Source: Bradyrhizobium erythrophlei (lineage in GTDB: Bacteria > Pseudomonadota > Alphaproteobacteria > Rhizobiales > Xanthobacteraceae). Taken from it: a stretch of 64,000 nucleotides of DNA. Location of the stretch: positions 2,779,501 to 2,843,500 of the forward strand of contig FSRD01000001.1 in NCBI GenBank assembly GCA_900129675.1, in the 5' to 3' direction. Below the pieces are notes generated by a model. The model saw only the letters and a program-made list of their open reading frames with translations. It made no database searches and was not told the origin of the DNA. Shown piece by piece: positions 56,849 to 64,000 of this stretch (position 1 is the first letter of the stretch; every line of letters begins with the position of its first letter). The position numbers and the translations under genes were made by a program.

Positions 56849-57350
56849 GCAGGGAAGAATAATCACCGATGCTTTCGCCCACGTGCCCGACGGGGCCGAG
56901 CTGCCGGGCGATGGCGCGATCCTGATTTCGGCGGCGCGGTTTCTCGAGGATCCCGAAGCGTTTTCGCGGCGCACCGGCAAGACCGGCGTGATCTGGCCGA
57001 ACAACCGCGACCTCGACGATCTCGTGCCCTATCTCGACCGGCTGGCGGTGGTTGCGTTGGTATTTCCGAGTTTTCGCGACGGCCGCGCCTACAGCCAGGC
57101 GCGCTTGCTGCGCGAGCGCCACGGCTATGACGGCGAACTCCGCGCCACCGGCCAAGTGCTGCGTGACCAGTTCGTATTCATGCAGCGTGCAGGCTTCGAC
57201 GCGTTTGAAGTGAAGAAGGAAAGCGACGCGGAAGCGTTCGCCGCCACCGTGAAGCGCTATTCGGTGTTCTACCAGCCGACCGGCGACGGCCGCGTCACCG
57301 CGCTCAATCGGCGGATGCAGTCGCGTCATTCGGAGAGCGCCGCCCGGTGA
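56835..57350 (+). CDS. DUF934 protein of the sulfite reductase operon
   Basis: 171 residues with DUF934 stretches GAILISAARFLEDPEAF, WPNNRDLDDLVPYLDRL and VFPSFRDGRAYSQARLLRER, then GELRATGQVLRDQFVFMQRAGFDAFEV. This family is found next to ferredoxin-type sulfite reductase and cysH genes and is thought to help the reductase. It overlaps cysI and cysH. Confidence 0.87.
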   Translation: MPLVKQGRIITDAFAHVPDGAELPGDGAILISAARFLEDPEAFSRRTGKTGVIWPNNRDLDDLVPYLDRLAVVALVFPSFRDGRAYSQARLLRERHGYDGELRATGQVLRDQFVFMQRAGFDAFEVKKESDAEAFAATVKRYSVFYQPTGDGRVTALNRRMQSRHSESAAR

Positions 57351-58078
57351 GTGTATTCGCAGCAGAAGCTTTATCGGAACGGACCGTCCAGTTGCCGCCG
57401 GCCGACACGCTGGATCGCGCGTTGCGCGCGGCCTCGCCTGCGGAAGTCATCGAGACGGCGCTGGAGACGGTCGGCCGCGAGCATCTCGCGCTGGTCTCGT
57501 CGTTCGGCACGGAATCGGCGGCGCTGCTCAAGGTGATGGCGGACGTCGATCCAGCCATCCCCGTGGTCTTCCTCGATACCGGCTGGCTGTTCGAGGAGAC
57601 GCTGGCCTATCGCGACACGCTGATCGCCACCCTCGGCTTGCGCGACGTCCGTTCGATCAAGCCTTTGGAAGAAACGCTGTCGCGTGAGGATCCCGACCGC
57701 GAATTGTGGTTCTCCGATCCCGATGCCTGTTGCCGGATCCGTAAAGTGGAGCCGCTGGCGCGTGCGCTAAAACCGTTCGCCGGATGGATCAACGGGCGGA
57801 AGCGCTTTCAGGGAGGTGCCCGCGCCGAGATTCCCGTCGTCGAGGACGACGGCGCGCGGCTGAAGTTCAATCCGTTCGCGAATGTTTCGCGGGAGGAAAT
57901 CGAGGCGATCTACCGGCTCGCAAAATTGCCGCAGCATCCACTTGTCGCATCGGGTTATCTCTCGGTTGGGTGTATGCCTTGCAGCAGCCGGACCGCGCCC
58001 GGCGAAGATGAGCGCGCTGGTCGTTGGCGCGGCAGAGCCAAGACGGAATGCGGCATCCATACGACCAAGACTTCGTAG
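57347..58078 (+). CDS. cysH: Adenylyl-sulfate (APS) reductase, [4Fe-4S] type CysH
   Basis: 243 residues from GTG 57347, overlapping the DUF934 stop by four bases. The PP-loop [13 protein letters not shown] and [16 protein letters not shown] bind the nucleotide. The cluster ligands Cys128-Cys129 (DACCRIRK) and Cys209/Cys212 (GCMPC), plus catalytic Cys235 in ECGIH, mark the APS-using iron-sulfur type. PAPS reductases lack the Cys pairs. It reduces APS to sulfite. Confidence 0.93.
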   Translation: MSVFAAEALSERTVQLPPADTLDRALRAASPAEVIETALETVGREHLALVSSFGTESAALLKVMADVDPAIPVVFLDTGWLFEETLAYRDTLIATLGLRDVRSIKPLEETLSREDPDRELWFSDPDACCRIRKVEPLARALKPFAGWINGRKRFQGGARAEIPVVEDDGARLKFNPFANVSREEIEAIYRLAKLPQHPLVASGYLSVGCMPCSSRTAPGEDERAGRWRGRAKTECGIHTTKTS

Positions 58079-58202
58079 CACAAGGACGCTGCAACGCCGC
58101 AAACAACGAAATGCGGTTTCGTTGACTAAAGCTCCCTTCGACGCGAGTTATGTCCTTCGCGCTTTCGACGACGGCGGTCGTCAGGCCGAATGGAGACCAA
58201 AG

Positions 58203-59192
58203 ATGTTCCGTCGTATTCTGCCCATCGTCGCGGGCCTGATCTGGGCCGGCTCGGCGTTCGCCGCTGACGTGACGCTGCTCAACGTGTCCTACGACCCGAC
58301 GCGCGAGCTCTATGCCGATTTCAACAAGGCGTTCGCCGCTGCCTACAGCAAGGAAACCGGCAAGAGCGTCGAGATCAAGCAGTCGCACGGCGGTTCCGGT
58401 TCGCAGGCGCGCGCCGTGATCGACGGGCTGCCGGCTGATATCGTCACGCTGGCGTTGGCCTATGACATCGACGCCATTGCGGCAAAAGGTCTCATCGCCG
58501 CCGACTGGCAGAAACGGTTGCCGCTCAACGCCTCGCCCTACACCTCGACGATCGTGTTCCTGGTGCGCAAGGGTAATCCCAAAGCCATCAAGGATTGGGA
58601 CGATTTGATCAGACCCGTTGTCGACGTGATCACGCCGAATCCGAAAACCTCGGGCGGCGCGCGCTGGAATTACCTGGCGGCATGGGGCTATGCGCTGAAG
58701 AAATTCGGTTCCGCCGACAAGGCCAGGCAATTCGTCGGCGATCTCTACAAGAACGTGCCGGTGCTCGATACCGGCGCGCGCGGCTCGACGGTGACATTCG
58801 TCGAGCGCGGCGTCGGCGACGTGCTGCTGGCGTGGGAAAATGAAGCGTTTCTGGCACAGCGCGAATTCGGCAAGGACAAGTTCGAGATCGTGTCGCCGCC
58901 GCTGTCGATCCTTGCCGAACCGCCGCTGGCGGTGGTCGACAAGGTCGCCGACAAGAAGGGCACCCGCGCCGTCGCCGAGGCTTACCTGAGATATTGGTAC
59001 ACCAGGGAAGGTCAGGAAATTGCCGCGCGCAATTCCTATCGGCCGCGCGATCCGGAGATTGGCAAGGAATACGAAAAATCGTTTGCCAAGGTCGAACTTT
59101 TCACCATCGACGACGTTTTCGGTGGTTGGGCCAAGGCGCAGAAGGATCACTTCGGCGAAGGCGGCATTTTCGATCAGATCTACAAGAACTGA
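58203..59192 (+). CDS. sbp: Sulfate/thiosulfate-binding protein
   Basis: 329 residues with signal peptide ([20 protein letters not shown]). Periplasmic type II binding fold with [53 protein letters not shown] and WENEAF, all typical of Sbp/CysP. It delivers sulfate to CysT-CysW-CysA. It follows cysH by 124 bases and belongs to the same run of genes. Confidence 0.94.
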   Translation: MFRRILPIVAGLIWAGSAFAADVTLLNVSYDPTRELYADFNKAFAAAYSKETGKSVEIKQSHGGSGSQARAVIDGLPADIVTLALAYDIDAIAAKGLIAADWQKRLPLNASPYTSTIVFLVRKGNPKAIKDWDDLIRPVVDVITPNPKTSGGARWNYLAAWGYALKKFGSADKARQFVGDLYKNVPVLDTGARGSTVTFVERGVGDVLLAWENEAFLAQREFGKDKFEIVSPPLSILAEPPLAVVDKVADKKGTRAVAEAYLRYWYTREGQEIAARNSYRPRDPEIGKEYEKSFAKVELFTIDDVFGGWAKAQKDHFGEGGIFDQIYKN

Positions 59193-59225
59193 TCCGTCGA
59201 TCGAGCCGACGCGCGAGCAGGGGAA

Positions 59226-60066
59226 ATGGTGAGCACAGCGGTCGCACGGCGCAGCACTCTGCCGGGGTTTGGGTCTCACCATGGGACTGACCCTGACATG
59301 GCTCTCCGTCATCATCCTGATTCCGCTGGCCGGTCTGTTCCTCAAGACGTTCGAGCTCAGCTTCGATCAGTTCTGGAGCATCGTCACGAGCCGCCGCACG
59401 CTCAATGCGTTGAAGATATCGTTCGGCCTCTCCTTTGCGGCGGCGCTGGTCAACCTGGTAATGGGGACGATCATCGTCTGGGCGCTGGTGCGCTATCGCT
59501 TTCCCGGCCGGCGGCTGTTCGATGCCATTGTCGATATTCCCTTTGCACTGCCGACCGCCGTCGCCGGTGTCGCGCTGACCTCGCTGTTCGCGCAAAAGGG
59601 CTGGCTGGGCGCGCCGCTGGCCGAACTCGGCATCAAGGTGGCGTTCACGCCGATCGGGATTTTCATCGCGATGATCTTCATCGGCATCCCCTTCGTGGTG
59701 CGGACTGTCCAGCCCGTGCTGCTCGATCTGGACGTTGAGATAGAGGAAGCCGCCGCAAGCCTTGGGGCCAATCGCTGGCACACCGTGTTCCGGGTGATCC
59801 TGCCGAGCCTGATCCCGGCGCTGCTGACCGGGTTTGCGCTGGCGTTCGCGCGCGCGGTCGGCGAATACGGCTCCGTCATCTTCATCGCCGGCAATCTGCC
59901 CAACGTCTCGGAAATCGCGCCGCTTTTGATCGTGATCCGGCTGTCCGAATTCCGCTACGCCGACGCCACCTCGATCGCCGTCGTGATGCTGGTCGCGTCG
60001 TTCCTGATCATCTTCGCGGTCAATCGCCTGCAGCGCTGGGCGCAAACCCGAATCCCCGCGCATTGA
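59226..60066 (+). CDS. cysT: Sulfate ABC transporter permease CysT with apparent 5' frameshift
   Basis: The expected N-terminus starts at ATG 59226 and reads VSTAVARRSTLPGFG. The frame then breaks at the GGG at 59271-59273. Removing one G joins it to LTMGLTLTWLSVIILIPLAG and the rest of CysT. E. coli CysU has RRVLPGF at the same place, which supports a real one-base insertion or a base-calling error. As read, a working protein would need to start at ATG 59281 or TTG 59269, losing about 15 cytosolic residues. The BPD permease core (IDIPFALPTAVAGVALTSLF-type, EEAAASLGANRWHTVFRVILP) is intact. Confidence 0.85.
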
Positions 60067-60076
60067 GGGCCGATCG

Positions 60077-61036
60077 ATGACGATGCAATCCGGCCTGGCG
60101 ACTTCACCCACGCAGTTGCGGGTCTACGCTCCGACTGCCGACCTTGATGTTGCTTCGCCGCCCTCGCGCGAGCAGGAGCGCGCGCGCGCGATCGTCTCGC
60201 CGCGCGACTCGCGAACCGAGCCGGGTCCGGTCCGCTTCGTCATCATCGCGCTCGCGCTGACCTTCCTGACCGTGTTCGTGGTGCTGCCGCTGGTGGTGGT
60301 GTTCGCGCAAGCCTTCTCCAAGGGTATCTCTTCGTATGTCGCGGCGCTGACGGAGCCGGAAGCGCTCTCGGCGATCAGGCTGACGCTGCTGGTGGCGGCG
60401 ATTTCGGTCGGTCTCAATCTGGTGTTCGGCGTGATCGCGGCGTGGGCGATCGCCAAATTCGACTTTCGCGGCAAGACCTTTCTGATCACGCTGATCGACC
60501 TGCCGTTCTCGGTCAGTCCGGTCATATCTGGACTGGTCTTCGTGCTGCTGTTCGGCGCGCAGGGCTATTTCGGCCCTTGGCTGCAGGCGCACAATATCCA
60601 CGTGCTGTTCGCGGTGCCCGGCATTGCGCTGGCGACCGTCTTCGTGACGTTCCCGTTCGTCGCCCGCGCGCTGATCCCCTTGATGCAGGAGCAGGGCACG
60701 CAGGAGGAGGAAGCGGCGATTTCGCTGGGCGCGTCGGGATTGCAGACCTTCTTCCGCGTCACGCTGCCCAACATCAAATGGGGCCTGCTGTATGGCGTCT
60801 TGCTCTGCAACGCGCGCGCGATGGGCGAGTTCGGCGCGGTGTCGGTGGTGTCCGGCCATATTCGCGGCGAGACCAACACCATGCCGCTGTTGGTCGAGAT
60901 TCTCTACAATGAATATCAATTCGTGGCGTCGTTCGCGATCGCATCATTGCTGGCGATGCTGGCGTTGATCACGCTGGTGGTGAAGACCGTTCTCGAGCGG
61001 CGTCTGGACGAAGGGCAAATACCAAGTGACGATTGA
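60077..61036 (+). CDS. cysW: Sulfate ABC transporter permease CysW
   Basis: 319 residues. A cytosolic N-terminus of about 50 residues precedes six helices with the family signature [20 protein letters not shown] and the ATPase-contact loop [23 protein letters not shown]. The C-terminus overlaps the cysA GTG start by 11 bases. Partner of CysT in sulfate import. Confidence 0.94.
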   Translation: MTMQSGLATSPTQLRVYAPTADLDVASPPSREQERARAIVSPRDSRTEPGPVRFVIIALALTFLTVFVVLPLVVVFAQAFSKGISSYVAALTEPEALSAIRLTLLVAAISVGLNLVFGVIAAWAIAKFDFRGKTFLITLIDLPFSVSPVISGLVFVLLFGAQGYFGPWLQAHNIHVLFAVPGIALATVFVTFPFVARALIPLMQEQGTQEEEAAISLGASGLQTFFRVTLPNIKWGLLYGVLLCNARAMGEFGAVSVVSGHIRGETNTMPLLVEILYNEYQFVASFAIASLLAMLALITLVVKTVLERRLDEGQIPSDD

Positions 61037-62075
61037 AGTCAAAAACATCGTAAAGAAATTCGGCGCCTTCGCCGCCCTCGACAATGTCGACCTGAAAGTC
61101 GGCGACGGCGAATTGCTGGCGCTGCTCGGTCCCTCCGGCTCGGGCAAGACCACGCTGCTGCGGATCATCGCCGGGCTGGACTGGCCTGATGCCGGCGAAG
61201 TGTCGATCGGCGGCGAAGACGCGCTGGCTCGTGGCGCGAGCGAGCGCCAGGTCGGATTCGTGTTCCAGCATTACGCGCTGTTCCGCCACATGACGGTGTT
61301 CGAGAACGTTGCCTTTGGCTTGCGGGTCCAGCCGCGCGCCATCCGCAAGGACGAAGCCACGATCCGCGCGCGCGTCAAGGAGCTGCTTGATCTCGTGCAG
61401 CTCGACTGGCTCGCCAATCGCTATCCCAGCCAATTGTCCGGCGGCCAGCGCCAGCGCATTGCGCTGGCCCGCGCGCTCGCGATCGAGCCGCGCATCCTGC
61501 TGCTCGACGAGCCGTTCGGTGCGCTCGATGCCAAGGTGCGTAAAGAGCTGCGGCGGTGGTTGCGCTCGCTGCATTCCGAAATCCACGTGACCTCGATTTT
61601 CGTCACCCATGACCAGGAAGAGGCGCTCGAGGTCGCCAACCGCGTCGTGGTCATGGACAAGGGCCGCATCGAGCAGATCGGCACGCCCGGCGACGTCTAC
61701 GACAATCCGGCCACCGCCTTCGTGCACGGCTTCATCGGCGAGTCCATCGTGCTGCCGGTCGATGTCAGCGGCGGTTCGGTGCGGCTCGGCGGCAGGCCCC
61801 TGAACATCGCCGCCAATGGCGCGGCATCCGGCGCCTCGAACCTGTTCGTCCGCCGCCATGACATGCAGATCGGCCCGGCCGGATCCGGCGCGCTGGAGGG
61901 CGCCGTGCGCCATGTCCGTTCGTTCGGCCCGATCCAGCGGGCGGAAGTCGCGCTTTCGGGCGGCGAGGGCAAGACCGTGATCGAGATCGACGCGCCCCGG
62001 GACCGGGAACTGCGGGCCGGGGAAACCGTCAGCCTGCAGCCCCGGCGCTACCGGATTTTTGCGGCGCAGCGCTGA
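61026..62075 (+). CDS. cysA: Sulfate ABC transporter ATPase CysA
   Basis: 349 residues from GTG 61026 ([20 protein letters not shown]). Walker [13 protein letters not shown] is near residue 38-49, followed by the Q-loop [13 protein letters not shown], signature [15 protein letters not shown] and Walker [15 protein letters not shown]-terminal TOBE-like regulatory domain (about 240-349) is complete. It is the last gene of the rightward sulfur operon. Confidence 0.95.
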   Translation: MTIEVKNIVKKFGAFAALDNVDLKVGDGELLALLGPSGSGKTTLLRIIAGLDWPDAGEVSIGGEDALARGASERQVGFVFQHYALFRHMTVFENVAFGLRVQPRAIRKDEATIRARVKELLDLVQLDWLANRYPSQLSGGQRQRIALARALAIEPRILLLDEPFGALDAKVRKELRRWLRSLHSEIHVTSIFVTHDQEEALEVANRVVVMDKGRIEQIGTPGDVYDNPATAFVHGFIGESIVLPVDVSGGSVRLGGRPLNIAANGAASGASNLFVRRHDMQIGPAGSGALEGAVRHVRSFGPIQRAEVALSGGEGKTVIEIDAPRDRELRAGETVSLQPRRYRIFAAQR

Positions 62076-62081
62076 CCCCCT

Positions 62082-62178
62082 GTCATTCCGGGACGGTGCG
62101 CCAGCACCAGACCTCAGGTCCGCAATTCCGCACGAGGGAATCTCGAGATTCCGGGTTCGCTTCGCGCCCCGGAATGAC
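62082..62178. repeat. Palindromic intergenic repeat after cysA
   Basis: Ends GTCATTCCGGG and CCCCGGAATGAC are inverted, enclosing GCACCAGACCTCAGG and GGAATCTCGAGATTCC, the latter itself a perfect palindrome. This is a familiar dispersed Bradyrhizobium element and may also serve as the cysA transcript end. Confidence 0.7.
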
Positions 62179-62257
62179 GTCAAAAGCGGCTATCTTCACC
62201 ATTCAGCCACGGTTGGTATGCAACAACTGCCCCTCAATTTTGGGGAAATTTCGAATC

Positions 62258-62752
62258 ATGCGCGCCGGGGCCGCGATTTTAGGACTTTTGTTGCTGGGTG
62301 GGTGCGCGGCAGACACCAAGATTCCGGACCAGCCCGCCATGTATCTCGACATGGCCCAGGCCGGCGCGATGCTCGATCCGCAGGCGGCGGCCATCATGAT
62401 CTCGCAATACCGCCAGAACAACGGTCTTGGCACCGTGGCGGTCGACCTGGATCTGATGAAGCTCGCCGAACAGCAGTCCCAGGCGATGGCGAGCCGCAAC
62501 AAGATGGATCATGACGTCAAGGCCCCGCTGGACAAACGGCTGGCGGCTTCCGGCTACCCGGCGACGCTGGCGGTGGAAAATGTGTCCGCCGGATATCACA
62601 CCCTGGCGGAGGCGTTTTCCGGCTGGCGCGATTCACCGCCGCACAAGGCCAATATGCTCAAAAACGGTGTCACAAAATTGGGCATTGCGGCGAGCTATGC
62701 TCCAAACACCAAGTACAAGGTGTTCTGGACGCTCATTCTTGCATCGACTTGA
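62258..62752 (+). CDS. CAP/SCP-domain lipoprotein
   Basis: 164 residues from ATG 62258. A short signal peptide ends in the lipobox LLLGGC, so it is membrane-anchored. The SCP/CAP domain includes SQYRQNNGLGTVAVD, HDVKAPLDKRLAASGY, AVENVSAGYHTL and SGWRDSPPHKANML, with the His and Glu cavity residues retained. Biological role of bacterial CAP lipoproteins is uncertain. Confidence 0.9.
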   Translation: MRAGAAILGLLLLGGCAADTKIPDQPAMYLDMAQAGAMLDPQAAAIMISQYRQNNGLGTVAVDLDLMKLAEQQSQAMASRNKMDHDVKAPLDKRLAASGYPATLAVENVSAGYHTLAEAFSGWRDSPPHKANMLKNGVTKLGIAASYAPNTKYKVFWTLILAST

Positions 62753-62830
62753 AGCATGATCCGGACCCGCGGGCCTTAGCGCAAAGCGGCACCGGTTTTT
62801 GCGAAAAGAGCACGTTCAAACAAAACGGTA
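62753..62830. repeat. AAGCATGATCCGGA-type intergenic repeat
   Basis: The stretch GAAGCATGATCCGGACC, then GCAAAGCGGCACCGGTTTTTGC and AGCACGTTCAAACAAAAC, is a decayed form of a dispersed rhizobial repeat. It occupies the first third of the gap before the patatin gene. The rest of the gap, to 62963, shows no gene. Confidence 0.45.
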
Positions 62831-62963
62831 GCGCGGGATGACGTTTCGAAGAAAAGCCATACCGCCCTATCGCGATAAACTCCGCGTGATCTTCCATTCC
62901 ATCTCGCGGATTGACGCCGTCGCGAACTGCCGCCACGGTGGGGTGGCTATTGTCCTCTAATTG

Positions 62964-64000
62964 ATGGTCACAATGGATAGTTCCGGTTCCGCGCCAGCAA
63001 CGACGCCCGCGAAAGCGCAGCGCGTGCTGGTCCTGCAGGGCGGCGGTGCGCTCGGTTCCTATCAGGCCGGCGCCTTTCAGGCGCTGTGCCGCGCGGGCTT
63101 TGAGCCGGAATGGATCGCCGGCATCTCGATCGGCGCCATCAACTCTGCGATCATTGCCGGTAACTCGCCGGAAAAGCGCATCGACCGGCTGAAGGAATTC
63201 TGGGAGATGGTGTCATCCCCCGTGCCCTGGAATCCCGTCACGTCAGGCGACCGAGCGCGCTCGCTGTTCAACGAGACCAGCGCCGCCCTGATCGCCACCT
63301 TCGGTGTACCCGGCTTTTTCACGCCGCGTCTGCCGCCCGCGCCGCTGTGGCCGCCGGGCAGCCCGCAATCGCAGAGCTATTACGACACCTCGCCGCTGAA
63401 GAAGACACTGGAGCGGTTGGTCGATTTCGACCGCATCAACGATTTGAAGATGCGGCTCAGCGTCGGCGCGGTCGGCGTGACCTCGGGCAATTTCAGGTAT
63501 TTCGACAATTACGAGTTCAAGAAGCTCGGCAAGAAGATCGGCCCCGAGCACATCATGGCGTCCGGCGCGCTGCCGCCGGGCTTTCCGTCCGTCGAGATCG
63601 AAGGCGAGCATTACTGGGATGGCGGCATCGCCTCCAACACGCCGCTGGACTTCGTGCTCGATGAGGAAGTCAAGCGCGACCTGCTGATCTTCCAGGTCGA
63701 CCTGTTCTCGGCCCGCGGCCAGCTGCCGGTGTCGCTGCTCGATGCTGCGGAGCGCGAAAAGGACATTCGCTTTTCCAGCCGCACCCGCATGAACACCGAC
63801 AAGAACAAGCAGATTCACAACGCCCGCATGGCGCTGCGCGAGTTGCTTGGAAAGTTGCCGGATGATCTCAGGAACGATCCTTCGGTCAAAATTCTATGCC
63901 AGGCCGCCGAGGAAAACACCGTTACGGTGGTGCATCTGATCTACAAGAGCAAGAACTACGAATCCTCGTCCAAGGATTACGATTTTTCGCATGTCGGCAT
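62964..64000 (+). CDS. Patatin-like phospholipase (3' end beyond window)
   Basis: At least 345 residues; the frame is open to the right edge. Start at ATG 62964 or 62973 (MDSSGSAPATTPAKAQR). Patatin motifs are complete: oxyanion GGGALGSYQAGAF, nucleophile Ser in AGISIGAINSA, and the catalytic Asp in YWDGGIASNTPLD. The region after about residue 225 resembles the DUF3734 extension of bacterial patatins. A lipid acyl hydrolase without a signal peptide. Confidence 0.9.
   Translation, partial: MVTMDSSGSAPATTPAKAQRVLVLQGGGALGSYQAGAFQALCRAGFEPEWIAGISIGAINSAIIAGNSPEKRIDRLKEFWEMVSSPVPWNPVTSGDRARSLFNETSAALIATFGVPGFFTPRLPPAPLWPPGSPQSQSYYDTSPLKKTLERLVDFDRINDLKMRLSVGAVGVTSGNFRYFDNYEFKKLGKKIGPEHIMASGALPPGFPSVEIEGEHYWDGGIASNTPLDFVLDEEVKRDLLIFQVDLFSARGQLPVSLLDAAEREKDIRFSSRTRMNTDKNKQIHNARMALRELLGKLPDDLRNDPSVKILCQAAEENTVTVVHLIYKSKNYESSSKDYDFSHVG

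Overview
The window is about 64 kb of GC-rich alphaproteobacterial chromosome. It most resembles Bradyrhizobium or a close relative: an EcfG-NepR-PhyR general stress response locus, a Tad/Cpa pilus locus, a urea ABC transporter joined to urease genes, a ferredoxin-type sulfite reductase operon with DUF2849 and DUF934 partners, and several families of intergenic palindromic repeats of the kind common in that genus. This assignment is inferred from gene content and was not searched. No rRNA, tRNA, CRISPR array, prophage or insertion sequence was seen.

Layout. 1-5.5 kb: yejABEF oligopeptide/muropeptide importer (yejA is cut by the left edge), facing an NlpC/P60 peptidase and an M17 aminopeptidase (5.65-7.9 kb). 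8-23.4 kb: Tad pilus locus, split over both strands. tadD is on +; tadC, tadB, cpaF, cpaE, cpaD, cpaC, a wrecked cpaB, cpaA and the flp pilin are on -; an intact cpaB and two TadE-like pseudopilins are on + at 21-23.4 kb. Between the two pilus blocks lie two paralogous sterol desaturase-family genes flanking a large polytopic membrane protein. 23.5-26 kb: cspA, infA and a DEAD-box helicase on -.

26.3-38.7 kb: a nitrogen-scavenging unit, urtABCDE then ureDA-[MESH1-like ppGpp hydrolase]-ureBC-[two ABM monooxygenase-fold proteins]-ureEFG, preceded by a sigma-54 type promoter. Urea is imported, hydrolysed to ammonia, and the nickel centre of urease is assembled by UreDEFG. The alarmone hydrolase gene overlaps ureA by four bases, so it is translated with urease.

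39-48 kb: general stress response island: CHASE/HWE histidine kinase, ecfG, nepR, phyR, and small envelope genes. Four perfect GGAAC-N16-CGTT motifs lie in front of a DUF883 gene, an AI-2E family permease gene, an L,D-transpeptidase gene and a 51-residue membrane protein gene. The local effectors therefore appear to be EcfG regulon members. 48.1-50.3 kb: malate synthase G.

50.4-62.1 kb: assimilatory sulfate reduction. cysD-cysNC run leftward; cysG-DUF2849-cysI-DUF934-cysH-sbp-cysT-cysW-cysA run rightward, with a long dyad in the shared promoter region. cysT carries an apparent one-base insertion near its 5' end. 62.2-64 kb: a CAP-domain lipoprotein and a patatin-like phospholipase that runs off the right edge.
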